Shown here: positions 1 through 8,410 of the stretch, piece by piece | Layout: every line of letters begins with the position of its first letter | Position numbering within the stretch: the first letter of the stretch is position 1 | Assembly (NCBI RefSeq): GCF_016634425.1 | Contig: NZ_JAEPES010000006.1 | Span: forward strand, 87,388-151,387 | DNA: 64,000 bases | Direction: 5' to 3' | DNA from: Lacisediminihabitans changchengi | GTDB taxonomy: Bacteria > Actinomycetota > Actinomycetes > Actinomycetales > Microbacteriaceae | Made by a program: the position numbers and the translations under genes | Notes under the pieces: model-generated | The model's input: only the letters and a program-made list of their open reading frames with translations | Databases searched by the model: none | Told to the model about the DNA's origin: nothing

Positions 1-2
1 GA

Positions 3-731
3 ATGGACCAGCCGCTGCGCTACACCTCGCTCGTCCCGGCCCAGCTGGCCTCGCTGGTGGAGGCGGCCGGGGAGGACCTCGACCTGCTGGAGGTGTACCG
101 ACGGTTCGACTGCATCCTGGTCGGCGGTCAGGCGACCCCGCCCGAGCTTCTCGAGCGGTGCCTCGAGTTCGGGCTCGCCGTGACCCGCACCTACGGTTCG
201 AGCGAGACCTCTGGGGGCTGCGTCTACGACGGGGTACCGATCGGCACCGCCCAGGCCCAGGTCGTCGACGGGCAGATAGAGATCGCGGGCCCGATGCTCG
301 CCGATGGCTACCTCGGCGACGAGGAGCGCACCGCCGCGACCTTCGTCATGCGTGACGGGCTGCGCTGGTACCGCACCGGCGACACCGGCGAGATCGTCGA
401 CGGGGTGCTGCGCGTCACCGGCCGACTCGACGGCGTGATCATCTCCGGCGGCATCAAGGTGTCACTCGACGCGGTCGAGCGGTTCGTGCGCTCCACCGGG
501 ATCACGGATGCCGTGGCCGTTCGCGCGCCGAGCGCGCGCTGGGGAGAGGTCCCCGTCATCGTCACCACACAGACGGCGGATCTCGCAGCGGTCCGCGCGG
601 ACGTCGGCGCCGCGCTCGGGGTAGCTGCCGCACCGGCCGCGGTGATCACGGTCGAACACCTGCCCCTCCTCAGCAGCGGCAAGCCGGACCGGATCGCACT
701 CACCCGGCTGGCGCAGGTCACCGACAGCTGA
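3..731 (+). CDS. menE: O-succinylbenzoate-CoA ligase MenE, C-terminal part (cut by window edge)
   Basis: ANL-superfamily acyl-CoA synthetase that activates o-succinylbenzoate with ATP and CoA in menaquinone synthesis. The frame is open at the window edge and only 242 residues are visible, about the C-terminal two thirds, so the true start lies upstream. Visible motifs are TYGSSET (residues 63-69 of the fragment), the hinge-region YRTGD (123-127), GRLDGVIISGG (140-150) and the late catalytic lysine in SSGKPDR (K227). menA follows 36 bp downstream on the same strand and menD, menF and menG are nearby, which fixes the role as MenE rather than a generic ligase. Confidence 0.93.
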   Translation: MDQPLRYTSLVPAQLASLVEAAGEDLDLLEVYRRFDCILVGGQATPPELLERCLEFGLAVTRTYGSSETSGGCVYDGVPIGTAQAQVVDGQIEIAGPMLADGYLGDEERTAATFVMRDGLRWYRTGDTGEIVDGVLRVTGRLDGVIISGGIKVSLDAVERFVRSTGITDAVAVRAPSARWGEVPVIVTTQTADLAAVRADVGAALGVAAAPAAVITVEHLPLLSSGKPDRIALTRLAQVTDS

Positions 732-767
732 GATCCGCCCACCGCGACGCTCAGTAGGATTCTCTCC

Positions 768-1745
768 GTGGCTAAACCGAAGAGACCGTCCCAGCGTCGT
801 ATCGATCCCGCTCGCACGAAGGGCCGCTCCGGACATCCCGCAGGCCGCAAGCCCGGGGTCGTTGTGCGCAAGGCGACCGCGCGCGACTGGATCGGCGGAG
901 CGCGTCTGCGCACCCTCCCGCTCGCCATCGCACCGGTGCTGCTCGGAACCGGTTCCGCCTTCCTCGTCTCCTCACCCGGCTGGCATTGGGTGCGGGCGCT
1001 GCTGGCGCTCGCCGTCGCCCTCGCCCTGCAGATCGGCGTCAACTACGCCAACGACTACTCCGACGGCGTGCGCGGTACCGACAAGTACCGGGTCGGCCCG
1101 TCGCGACTGACCGGGTCGGGCGCCGCCAAGCCGAAGACCGTGCGCACCGTCGCTTTCGTGTTCTTCGGACTGGGCGCCGTCGCCGGCCTGATTCTGGTCA
1201 TCCTCACCCAGCTCTGGTGGCTGCTGATCGTCGGCGCGGTCGCCATCGTCGCTGCGTACTTCTACACCGGGGGTAAGAAGCCCTACGGGTATTACGGGCT
1301 GGGCGAGGTCTTCGTCTTCGTCTTCTTCGGGCTGGTCGCCACCGCCGGCACGACCTACACGCAGGTCGGGACGGTCAACGTCGAGAGCTGGCTCTCGGGT
1401 GTCGCCATCGGATTCCTCGCCTGCGCGGTGCTGATGGTCAACAACATCCGGGACATCCAGCAGGACAAGCTGGCGGGCAAGCGCACCCTCGCGGTGCTGC
1501 TCGGCGACCGGGCGAGCCGCATCATGTTCGCGGTGTTCGCGCTGCTGCCGTTCGTGATCCTGATCTTCTTCGTGCTGTTCTACCCGCTCGCTCCGTTGGT
1601 GTACTTCGTTTTGCTCGCCGCGATTCCGGCGGTGATCATCACCCTGACGGCGAAGACGCCGCCGGAGCTGATCATCGCGCTGCAGCTCACCAGCCTGACC
1701 GCGTTGCTCTACGGTGCCGGGCTCGGAGCCGCGCTCGCGTTCTAA
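768..1745 (+). CDS. menA: 1,4-dihydroxy-2-naphthoate polyprenyltransferase MenA
   Basis: Integral membrane UbiA-family prenyltransferase that joins a polyprenyl chain to 1,4-dihydroxy-2-naphthoate to give demethylmenaquinone. It is 325 residues from a GTG start. A basic, soluble N-terminal stretch of about 40 residues precedes the membrane part. Both Asp-rich diphosphate/Mg motifs are visible: NDYSDGVRG from residue 95 and NNIRDIQQDK near residue 225. Several hydrophobic membrane segments follow. It sits between menE and menD, and its prenyl donor is probably made by the synthase at 7280-8359. The basic extension resembles those of other actinobacterial MenA proteins; no nearer internal start is better supported. 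Confidence 0.95.
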   Translation: MAKPKRPSQRRIDPARTKGRSGHPAGRKPGVVVRKATARDWIGGARLRTLPLAIAPVLLGTGSAFLVSSPGWHWVRALLALAVALALQIGVNYANDYSDGVRGTDKYRVGPSRLTGSGAAKPKTVRTVAFVFFGLGAVAGLILVILTQLWWLLIVGAVAIVAAYFYTGGKKPYGYYGLGEVFVFVFFGLVATAGTTYTQVGTVNVESWLSGVAIGFLACAVLMVNNIRDIQQDKLAGKRTLAVLLGDRASRIMFAVFALLPFVILIFFVLFYPLAPLVYFVLLAAIPAVIITLTAKTPPELIIALQLTSLTALLYGAGLGAALAF

Positions 1746-1775
1746 CGCTATTCGACCAGCGGGCAGCGCCTACAG

Positions 1776-2060
1776 CTAGTCGAGCTTGCGGTTCTCCAGG
1801 CGGTCGATGGCCTCGTTCTCGAGGTCGTTGTCGAGATCGGTGCTCGTCTTCTTGGAGCGGATGGTGACGACCGAGCGGGCCACGGCATCCCGCTGCTTGG
1901 TCAGGAAGATGTACGAGAGGCAGAAACTGATCGCGGCCGAACCGATGGCGGCGAAGATCGGGTTCACTCCGACGACGACCAGAATCGCCAGGATCAGGGC
2001 GAAGATGCCCAGCCGAATGGCGGAGTAGACGATCCATTGGCGCGACGGTTTCACGCCCAT
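1776..2060 (-). CDS. DUF4229 small membrane protein
   Basis: About 94 residues with two predicted membrane helices near the N-terminus (LGIFALILAILVVVGV and FAAIGSAAISFCLSYIFL), then a charged cytoplasmic tail ending ENRKLD. It matches the actinobacterial DUF4229 family, commonly found beside menA; the function is unknown. I chose ATG at 2060 (MGVKPSRQW). A GTG at 2078 would add six residues and neither has a convincing ribosome binding site. It is convergent with menA and divergent from the next gene. Confidence 0.75.
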   Translation of the reverse strand: MGVKPSRQWIVYSAIRLGIFALILAILVVVGVNPIFAAIGSAAISFCLSYIFLTKQRDAVARSVVTIRSKKTSTDLDNDLENEAIDRLENRKLD

Positions 2061-2106
2061 CAGTCTAGGCAGCTGCACCTGGGGGCAAGCTCCAAGCAGA
2101 GCGGCT

Positions 2107-2112
2107 TACAAT
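2107..2112 (+). promoter_or_regulatory. -10 element implying a leaderless mRNA for the PLDc_N gene
   Basis: TACAAT lies 7 bp before the ATG at 2120, so transcription would start at or next to the start codon. No Shine-Dalgarno sequence is present. Leaderless transcripts are common in actinobacteria. Confidence 0.5.
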
Positions 2113-2119
2113 CTGGTGC

Positions 2120-2455
2120 ATGGTCAGGCTCGGAATCATCCTCGGTCTGGCGGCGTTCGCCTTCTATGTCTTCACGCTCGTGAACGTGATCGTGACGCCG
2201 CCGTCACGGGTTCGCGCCCTGCCGAAGCCCGCCTGGGTTCTCATCTGCTTGATTCCGATCATCGGCGGCATCCTCTGGTTCATTTTCGGCAAGAGCCGTC
2301 CCGGTGCCGAGGTGCGTCTGACGCGCGCCCCAGATGACGACCCCGACTTTCTGCGCTCTCTCGGCGAGGAGAAGGCGCGCGAGAAGCGCATCCGCGACAT
2401 CGAGGCGCAGCTGTCAGAGCTCGACGATCCCGACGACACTCCCACTACGAAGTAG
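2120..2455 (+). CDS. PLDc_N domain small membrane protein
   Basis: 111 residues. Two membrane segments (about residues 3-24 and 38-58) enclose a short loop with the PKPAWVL and [10 protein letters not shown] features of the PLDc_N family, the membrane-anchoring module found at the N-terminus of cardiolipin synthases. No phospholipase HKD motif is present, so this is the stand-alone form, with an acidic/basic tail that is probably cytoplasmic and helical. Its TAG stop overlaps the GTG start of menD (TAGTG), indicating co-transcription and translational coupling. Function is unknown; the family is often found in menaquinone clusters of Micrococcales. Confidence 0.8.
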   Translation: MVRLGIILGLAAFAFYVFTLVNVIVTPPSRVRALPKPAWVLICLIPIIGGILWFIFGKSRPGAEVRLTRAPDDDPDFLRSLGEEKAREKRIRDIEAQLSELDDPDDTPTTK

Positions 2456-4128
2456 TGCCGAATTCTTCGACCGCCTTCGCGGTCTCCGTTCTAGCCGAGC
2501 TCGTGGCCCGCGGGGTGCGCGACGTCGTGTTGTGCCCCGGCTCGCGGTCGCAGGCGTTGGCGCTGGCTGCGGCGGAATTCGAGCGGGCGGGGCTGATTCG
2601 ACTTCGAGTGCGCATCGACGAACGGGTGGCCGGCTTCTTGGCGCTCGGGCTCGCCGTGGAGACGAGGGTGCCGGTCGTCGTCATCACCACCTCCGGCACC
2701 GCGGTGGCGAACCTGCACCCCGCAGTGCTGGAGGCGCACCATTCTGGAGTCCCGCTCGTCCTGATCACGGCCGATCGACCGGGTGAGCTTCGGGGCATCG
2801 GCTCGAACCAGACCACCGACCAGGTGAGCATCTTCGGGTCTGCGATTCGTTGGATGCGGGATGTCGACGCCCCGAGCGAGCACGGTTTCGACCCTGAACT
2901 GCCGGGCGAGCTCGCCCACGAGGCGTACTCCGCCGCGGCGGGCAATTCCGGCACGCGAACCGGATCGCTGGATGTCGTGCCCGCGACCCCCGGACCGGTT
3001 CAGCTGAACCTCGCCTTTCGTGAGCCGCTCTCCGGGCCGGTGGAGCAACTGCCGTCCATCGAGCGCCGCGAATGGCTCGCACACCCGCGCCAGGGAACGT
3101 CGTTGCCCGCGGCGCCGCAGACCGTCGTGATCGCCGGCGACGGGGCAGGCCCTGAGGCCGAGCAGCTCGCCCACGAGCTCGGTGTGCCGCTGCTGGCCGA
3201 GGTGTCGAGTGGCTCGCGCTTTGGGCGCAACGTCGTGGTCGGATACCGGCGCCTGCTGCAGCAGCTGGAGGGTGAGGTGCGGCGCGCGATCGTGTTCGGA
3301 CATCCGACCCTCAGCCGCGAGATCCCGGCTCTGCTTCAGCGCGACGATGTCGAGGCGATCGTCGTGCGTGGCACCGGCGCCGAGGCGTACAACCCCGGGC
3401 ATCGCGCGCGCATCGTGGCAGGTCCGATCAGCATCGCCGGTGCGGTCGAGATCGACCGCGAGTGGCTGGGGACCTGGCTGCGCGCGGATCGCGCACTCAT
3501 CGAGCCGGCATCCGTGACCCCCCATGGTGACGGCGCGGGGGCGCTGGCGCGGGAGCAGCTCGCCGCCTACCGCGAGCCGATCACCCGACAGTCGCTGGTG
3601 GGAGCGGTGTGGGCGGCGACCTGGCCGCACGACCGTCTCGTACTCGGGGCGTCGCGCCTGATTCGGGAAGCGGATGCCTCGGTGCCGGGCAAAAAGATCT
3701 CGGTTCATGCGAACCGCGGCCTCGCCGGCATCGACGGAACCATCGCGACCGGGATCGGCATCGCCCTCGCCAGCCAAGACGCCCCCGGGTCGAGCGCGGC
3801 TGGCATCACGCGCGTCTTGCTCGGTGACCTGGCCACGCTGTACGACGCGGGCGCGCTTCTCTTCGGCGGGGGAGAGTCTCGCCCCCGCATCCAGGTGATC
3901 GTGGGAAACGACGGCGGCGGAACGATTTTCGACAGCCTCGAGGTGGCGGCGACCGCGGCCCCCGAGCCGTTCGACCGCGTGCAGTTCACGCCGCAGAACG
4001 TGGACCTGAAGGCACTCGCCGCCGCATACGGCTGGGAGTATCGCCGGGCCACCAACCGCGGCGAGCTCGACGAGGCGCTGTCTCCCGGCGCGGCTCCCGT
4101 GCTGGTCGAGGTGCCGCTGCCCCGCTGA
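2455..4128 (+). CDS. menD: SEPHCHC synthase MenD
   Basis: 2-succinyl-5-enolpyruvyl-6-hydroxy-3-cyclohexene-1-carboxylate synthase, a thiamine-diphosphate enzyme joining isochorismate and 2-oxoglutarate. 557 residues, full length for the family. It opens with [20 protein letters not shown], the typical N-terminal substrate-binding region. [17 protein letters not shown] follows near residue 80, and the C-terminal ThDP/Mg motif is [10 protein letters not shown] near residue 480. The GTG start overlaps the preceding stop. Isochorismate is supplied by MenF, encoded convergently at 5212-6471. Confidence 0.95.
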   Translation: MPNSSTAFAVSVLAELVARGVRDVVLCPGSRSQALALAAAEFERAGLIRLRVRIDERVAGFLALGLAVETRVPVVVITTSGTAVANLHPAVLEAHHSGVPLVLITADRPGELRGIGSNQTTDQVSIFGSAIRWMRDVDAPSEHGFDPELPGELAHEAYSAAAGNSGTRTGSLDVVPATPGPVQLNLAFREPLSGPVEQLPSIERREWLAHPRQGTSLPAAPQTVVIAGDGAGPEAEQLAHELGVPLLAEVSSGSRFGRNVVVGYRRLLQQLEGEVRRAIVFGHPTLSREIPALLQRDDVEAIVVRGTGAEAYNPGHRARIVAGPISIAGAVEIDREWLGTWLRADRALIEPASVTPHGDGAGALAREQLAAYREPITRQSLVGAVWAATWPHDRLVLGASRLIREADASVPGKKISVHANRGLAGIDGTIATGIGIALASQDAPGSSAAGITRVLLGDLATLYDAGALLFGGGESRPRIQVIVGNDGGGTIFDSLEVAATAAPEPFDRVQFTPQNVDLKALAAAYGWEYRRATNRGELDEALSPGAAPVLVEVPLPR

Positions 4129-4151
4129 ACGGCCTCCCCCGCTGAACGGCC
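4120..4151 (+). repeat. 17-bp-period tandem duplication over the menD stop
   Basis: CCCCGCTGAACGGCC occurs at 4120-4134 and again, identical, at 4137-4151. The first copy contains the menD TGA. It looks like a small slippage duplication without an evident role. Confidence 0.7.
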
Positions 4152-4192
4152 GTCCGAATGATCGGATCGGTGCCGCGGAGTACCCTCGCGGC

Positions 4193-5092
4193 ATGAGCAA
4201 AGCGGATAGCGCTAAGAACACGGCGACAGGCTGGAGCGCGGATGTCCGCGAGCTGCTGAGGGTCGGCCCCGGATTCGACCTGACCGCCGTCGACCCCGAC
4301 AGCGCGCCCGGCTTCGAGCTGGGCAAGCGCGGCGGAACGGCAGAGGGGGCGGAGGAGCTCGCCCGCAACGCTCAGGAGCTCAATGATCTGCAAGAGCGGC
4401 TCTTCGCCAACAGTCGCTACGGCGGCACGCGCTCGCTGCTGCTGATCGTGCAGGCCATGGATACGGCCGGCAAGGGGGGAATCGTCGAGCACGTCGTCGG
4501 CGAAATCAGTCCGGAGGGGCTGAGCGTGTATGCCTTCAAGAAGCCGACACCGGAGGAGCTCGAACACGACTTCCTCTGGCGGGTGCGGCGGCGCACTCCC
4601 GCTGCTGGCATGGTCGGCGTTTTCGATCGCTCGCACTACGAGGACGTGCTTATCGGTCGGGTGCGCGCACTCGCCCCCGCCGAGCAGATCGAGCAGCGGT
4701 ATGGGCAGATCCTCGAGTTCGAGCGTGAACTTGTCGCTGCGGGCACCACCATCGTCAAGGTGATGCTGCACATCAGTGCCGATGAGCAGAAGAAGCGCCT
4801 GGCCGATCGTCTCGACCGCCCGGACAAGGTGTGGAAATACAATCCGTCAGACGTGGATGAACGCGCGCTCTGGCCGCAGTATCAGCAGGCCTATCAGCTG
4901 GCGCTCGAACGGACATCGACGACGGATGCCCCGTGGTTCGTGGTTCCCGCAAACCACAAGTGGTACGCGCGCATCGCCGTCCAGCAATTGTTGCTCGGGG
5001 CGCTCCGCGGGCTCGACCTGCAGTGGCCGGCGGTCGACTTCGACGTGGGGGCGGAGAAGACGCGGCTGGCGACGTCGAACCCCGCTGGTTGA
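4193..5092 (+). CDS. PPK2 family polyphosphate kinase
   Basis: 299-residue P-loop kinase of the PPK2 family, which transfers phosphate between polyphosphate and nucleoside phosphates. Walker A is QAMDTAGKGG (residues 87-96) and the Walker B/lid region is FDRSHYEDVL (144-153, D145). Arg-rich segments KKRLADRLDRPDKVWK and the final KWYAR motif also fit. The usual direction in such one-domain enzymes is polyphosphate-driven NMP or NDP phosphorylation; which nucleotide cannot be told from sequence. It stands alone between menD and menF, followed by inverted REP-like repeats. Confidence 0.9.
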   Translation: MSKADSAKNTATGWSADVRELLRVGPGFDLTAVDPDSAPGFELGKRGGTAEGAEELARNAQELNDLQERLFANSRYGGTRSLLLIVQAMDTAGKGGIVEHVVGEISPEGLSVYAFKKPTPEELEHDFLWRVRRRTPAAGMVGVFDRSHYEDVLIGRVRALAPAEQIEQRYGQILEFERELVAAGTTIVKVMLHISADEQKKRLADRLDRPDKVWKYNPSDVDERALWPQYQQAYQLALERTSTTDAPWFVVPANHKWYARIAVQQLLLGALRGLDLQWPAVDFDVGAEKTRLATSNPAG

Positions 5093-5109
5093 GGAGCGCC
5101 CGTTTCGTT

Positions 5110-5199
5110 GGTTGAGTAGGCCGCGACGAAGGAGCAGCCGTATCGAAACCTTGTGGTGGGTCTCGATACGCGTCCTTGTTCCTTGGCAGCTACTCGACC
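5110..5199. repeat. Inverted pair of 41-bp REP-like units (family 1)
   Basis: Unit A (5110-5150) starts GGTTGAGTAG and ends GTATCGAAACC. Unit B (5159-5199) is the same element in the opposite direction, from GGTCTCGATAC to CTACTCGACC. Each is 41 bp, with an 8-bp spacer between them. The pair lies between the convergent 3' ends of the PPK2 gene and menF and would fold into a long hairpin. A third copy is at 9766-9806. Confidence 0.8.
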
Positions 5200-5211
5200 G
5201 GCGGAAGACTG

Positions 5212-6471
5212 CTACTCGATCGGGGCGAGGGCCTCGACGATCGGGCGGAACTTCATCCGGGTTTCCAGTAGTTCACGCTGCGGTACTGACTCGCTCACTA
5301 TGCCCGCGCCGGCATATGCCGTGATCGTGCCGTCGCGCACCTGGGCGCTGCGCAGCGCAACGGCCCATTCGCCGTCACCATCCGCGCCGATCCAACCCAC
5401 CGGGCCCGCGTACCGACCGCGGTCGAACGGCTCGAGCTCCTCGATCAGGGCCAGCGCCGTCTTCGTCGGGGTGCCGGCGACCGCGGCCGTCGGGTGCAGG
5501 GCGCGCACCAGGTCGAGCGAGGTGGAGCCGTCGGTCAGTTCGCCCTCGATGTCGCTGGCGAGGTGCCAGAGATTGGGGAGCTTGAGGGTGAAGGGCTGCT
5601 CGCTCGCGGTGACGTCGGCGCTGTGAGCGCGAAGGGAGGCCAGCACGTTCTGTACCGCGAACTCGTGTTCGTCCTGATCCTTCTGCGAGGTGGCGAGCGC
5701 GACGGCCGCAGCCTGGTCGCTCTCGGCATCCGTTCCCCTCGCGGCGCTGCCGGCCAGCACCCGCGCGGAGACCGAGCCGCCGTCGACGCTCACGAGGGTT
5801 TCGGGGCTCGCGCCGAGGAAGCCGTCGACACAGAACGTCCAGCAGTCGGGATAGCGGGTACCGAGCGCGTCGATCACCCGACGGATGTCCCCGCCCGCTG
5901 GCAGCGTCCCCACCAGTTCCCGGGCCAGCACCACCTTGCTGAGCTCGTGGTCGTGGATCCGCGACACCGCCGCGGTCACCGCCGCGACGTAGCCGTTGGC
6001 GTCCAGCGACCCGGGGCGGAGCGTCACCTCGATGTCGTCACCGAATGGAACAGCGGGCGGCACCGCAGGCGGAGGAGCGGGATACCCGGCGCCGACCCGC
6101 GTGACCCAGCTCTGATCGACGTCGCGTCCGACGATCAGCTCGGGCACGATCAGCACGCTGGTCTCGGCCGAGTGGTCAGAGAAGGCGAACGATCCGAGGG
6201 CAATCAGCCCGGTGCCGGTGCGGCGGAGCGGGTCGGTGATCGTGGCGGCCGCCACCAGCGTGCGCCACGCGGACGCGGCATCCGCAAACCTGGTCGGGCC
6301 GCAGAATTCGAGTCGCACCGCCTCGCCGATTCCCACCAGACCGAAGCCGCGCCGCGACCAGAGCAGCGGATGCCGCCGGTCGAGCATCGGGACGAGAGGC
6401 CCCGGATCAGCGATCTCGGTTGTCGTGACGCGAAGCTGAGGAACGCTGGAGGGTGCGGGTGAGGTCGCCAC
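5212..6471 (-). CDS. menF: Isochorismate synthase MenF
   Basis: 419-residue chorismate-binding enzyme that converts chorismate to isochorismate, first step of menaquinone synthesis. Typical motifs in order: HELSKVVLARE, FLGASPETLVSVDGG, AGSAARGTD, HPTAAVAGTPTKTAL, YAGPVGWIGADGDGEWAVALRSA (split family motif) and YAGAGIVSESVPQRELLET near the C-terminus. The GTG start at 6471 is preceded by TTAGGGT a few bases upstream, suggesting a leaderless message. It is divergent from menG over only 68 bp. Salicylate or siderophore synthases of the same family are unlikely in this context. Confidence 0.94.
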   Translation of the reverse strand: MATSPAPSSVPQLRVTTTEIADPGPLVPMLDRRHPLLWSRRGFGLVGIGEAVRLEFCGPTRFADAASAWRTLVAAATITDPLRRTGTGLIALGSFAFSDHSAETSVLIVPELIVGRDVDQSWVTRVGAGYPAPPPAVPPAVPFGDDIEVTLRPGSLDANGYVAAVTAAVSRIHDHELSKVVLARELVGTLPAGGDIRRVIDALGTRYPDCWTFCVDGFLGASPETLVSVDGGSVSARVLAGSAARGTDAESDQAAAVALATSQKDQDEHEFAVQNVLASLRAHSADVTASEQPFTLKLPNLWHLASDIEGELTDGSTSLDLVRALHPTAAVAGTPTKTALALIEELEPFDRGRYAGPVGWIGADGDGEWAVALRSAQVRDGTITAYAGAGIVSESVPQRELLETRMKFRPIVEALAPIE

Positions 6472-6472
6472 A

Positions 6473-6523
6473 AGGCAACCCTAATCCTGGTCTCCTGAAG
6501 GCCCGGTGACGCCCAGGTTGCCT
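6473..6523. promoter_or_regulatory. Inverted repeat in the shared menF/menG promoter
   Basis: AGGCAACC (6473-6480) and GGTTGCCT (6516-6523) are perfect 8-bp inverted arms, one next to each start codon of the divergent pair. A factor bridging both arms could coordinate the first and last steps of the pathway. This is inference from position and symmetry. Confidence 0.4.
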
Positions 6524-6539
6524 CAACTAGACTTGTGGA

Positions 6540-7283
6540 GTGGCCAAGGCAGATCTGAGCAAGCAACCCGGCGAGGTAGCAGCGATGTTTGATGGGGTCG
6601 CGAAGCACTACGACCGCACCAACGGAGTCCTCTCGATGGGCAACTCCCCGATCTGGCGTTCTGCCACGGTGCGGGCGGTCGCCCCGAAGCCGGGTGAACA
6701 GATCCTCGACATCGCGGCCGGCACCGGTACTAGTTCCGCCGCGCTGGCGAAGTCGGGGGCGGATGTCACGGCAGCCGATTTCTCCCCGGGCATGATCGAG
6801 GTCGGGCGCCGTCGTCATCCGAAGCTCACCTTCGTTCAGGCTGACGCGATGGCGCTTCCCTTCGAAGACAACTCTTTCGATGCGGTCACCATCTCCTTCG
6901 GACTGCGCAACATCGAAGACCCGAAGAAGGCCCTGAGCGAGATGTTCCGGGTGATGAAGCCCGGCGGGCGCCTCGTCATCTGCGAATTCTCCAAGCCGTC
7001 CCGTGCGATCTTCCGCGCCGGGTATACCGCCTACATGCGTTTCGTCATGCCGCGCATCGTCGGTGCAACGAGTTCGAACCCCGAGGCCTACACGTACCTC
7101 GCCGATTCGATCCGTGACTGGCCCGACCAGCAGACCCTCAGCCAGTGGATTCGTGGGGCCGGGTTCACTCGCGTCGCCTACCGCAACCTCACCTTCGGTG
7201 TCGTCGCCCTGCACCGCGGACACAAGCCGGCCAAGTCCGCCGTCAAGCGCACCCGTAAGCCGAAAGAGACGACAACACAGTGA
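6540..7283 (+). CDS. menG: Demethylmenaquinone methyltransferase MenG
   Basis: 247-residue SAM-dependent UbiE/MenG methyltransferase that makes menaquinone from demethylmenaquinone. The N-terminus has the family signature EVAAMFDGVAKHYDRTN. The SAM-binding loop is DIAAGTGTSSAAL (about 57-69), then QADAMALPFEDNSFDAVT and the conserved FGLRNI. A Lys/Arg-rich tail may aid membrane or polyprenyl contact. GTG start; its TGA overlaps the GTG of the polyprenyl synthase (GTGA), so the two are one operon. The bacterial ubiquinone role is excluded by the menaquinone context. Confidence 0.94.
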   Translation: MAKADLSKQPGEVAAMFDGVAKHYDRTNGVLSMGNSPIWRSATVRAVAPKPGEQILDIAAGTGTSSAALAKSGADVTAADFSPGMIEVGRRRHPKLTFVQADAMALPFEDNSFDAVTISFGLRNIEDPKKALSEMFRVMKPGGRLVICEFSKPSRAIFRAGYTAYMRFVMPRIVGATSSNPEAYTYLADSIRDWPDQQTLSQWIRGAGFTRVAYRNLTFGVVALHRGHKPAKSAVKRTRKPKETTTQ

Positions 7284-8359
7284 CTCCGAGCGTGCCCACC
7301 GCCCGCCGCAGCAGCCTCAGCTCGGCGCTCGGTCTCGGCGAAAAGCTCTTCTCTTCCGCCAGCGAGCGGCGTTTTGCGCGGGCCATCGAGACCGGCCTGG
7401 TCGCCGTAGAAGAGGGGCTCTCGCACGAGATGTCGTTCGCCGACAATCTTGCGGATGTCACCAGCCGCTACCTGCTCGACGCCGGCGGCAAGCGCGTGCG
7501 ACCGACACTCACCCTCCTCACCGCCCAACTCGGCGAAGGAAATAGCGCGTCGGTGATCTCTGCGGCGGAGGCGGTGGAGATCACTCATCTCGCCTCGCTG
7601 TACCACGACGACGTCATGGACGAAGCAAACATGCGACGCGGCGTCCCCACCGCGCAGGTGGTCTGGGGCAACTCGGTCGCCATCCTCACCGGCGACCTGC
7701 TGTTCGCCCGTGCCAGCAAGCTGGTGGCGAGCCTTGGTGAGGCCGCGATCACGCTACAGGCCGACACGTTCGAGCGGCTCTGCATCGGCCAGCTTCACGA
7801 GACTGTTGGACCGCGCGAGGGCGAAGACCCGATCGAGCACTACATCCAGGTGCTGTCGGACAAGACCGGCTCGCTCATTGCGGCAGCAGCCCAGATGGGA
7901 ATCATCTTCGGCAACGCTCCGGTCGAGTTCCGTGTGCCGGTCACCGTCTTCGGCGAGAAGATCGGCATCGCGTTCCAGCTCATCGACGACGTGATCGACC
8001 TCTCCGCCGAAGGGGAGGAGACCGGCAAGACCCCGGGAACCGACCTTCGCTCGGGTGTCGCGACCCTGCCGCTGCTCTACCTGCGTGAACTCGCCCAGAC
8101 CGACGCGACTGCCGCTGCCCTACTCGAGCGCATCGAGCGCGACGTGACCGCCGCCCAGTCGCCGGGGGAGTCGGAGCGCGAGGCAGAAATCGCCGCCGCA
8201 ATCGCCGAACTTCGCGACCACGAGGTCACCGCCCGCACGCTGGCCGAGGCACATCGCTGGGCACGAGAGGCCGTCGAAGCGCTCGCGCCGCTGCCCGATG
8301 GCCCGGTCAAGAAGGCCCTCACGCGCTTCGCCGACACGATCGTCGACCGCTCGCACTAG
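7280..8359 (+). CDS. Polyprenyl diphosphate synthase (menaquinone side chain)
   Basis: 359-residue trans-isoprenyl diphosphate synthase. The first Asp-rich motif is YHDDVMDEANMRRG (DDVMD near residue 112) and the second LIDDVIDLS (near 237). GGKRVRPTL precedes the first motif and binds the allylic diphosphate. It would lengthen farnesyl or geranylgeranyl diphosphate for MenA. Exact chain length cannot be read reliably from sequence, so I give no symbol. The start overlaps menG by 4 bp. Confidence 0.9.
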   Translation: MTPSVPTARRSSLSSALGLGEKLFSSASERRFARAIETGLVAVEEGLSHEMSFADNLADVTSRYLLDAGGKRVRPTLTLLTAQLGEGNSASVISAAEAVEITHLASLYHDDVMDEANMRRGVPTAQVVWGNSVAILTGDLLFARASKLVASLGEAAITLQADTFERLCIGQLHETVGPREGEDPIEHYIQVLSDKTGSLIAAAAQMGIIFGNAPVEFRVPVTVFGEKIGIAFQLIDDVIDLSAEGEETGKTPGTDLRSGVATLPLLYLRELAQTDATAAALLERIERDVTAAQSPGESEREAEIAAAIAELRDHEVTARTLAEAHRWAREAVEALAPLPDGPVKKALTRFADTIVDRSH

Positions 8360-8410
8360 CTCCCAGTCCGCCGGCCGAACCCGCTTCGGCCTCCGCTACG
8401 AAGGACCACC

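Noticed and set aside
2491..4368. 625-codon open frame on the minus strand opposite menD
   Set aside because: Pure antisense of menD, Arg/Gly/Pro-rich with no domain. High GC leaves many stop-free shadow frames.
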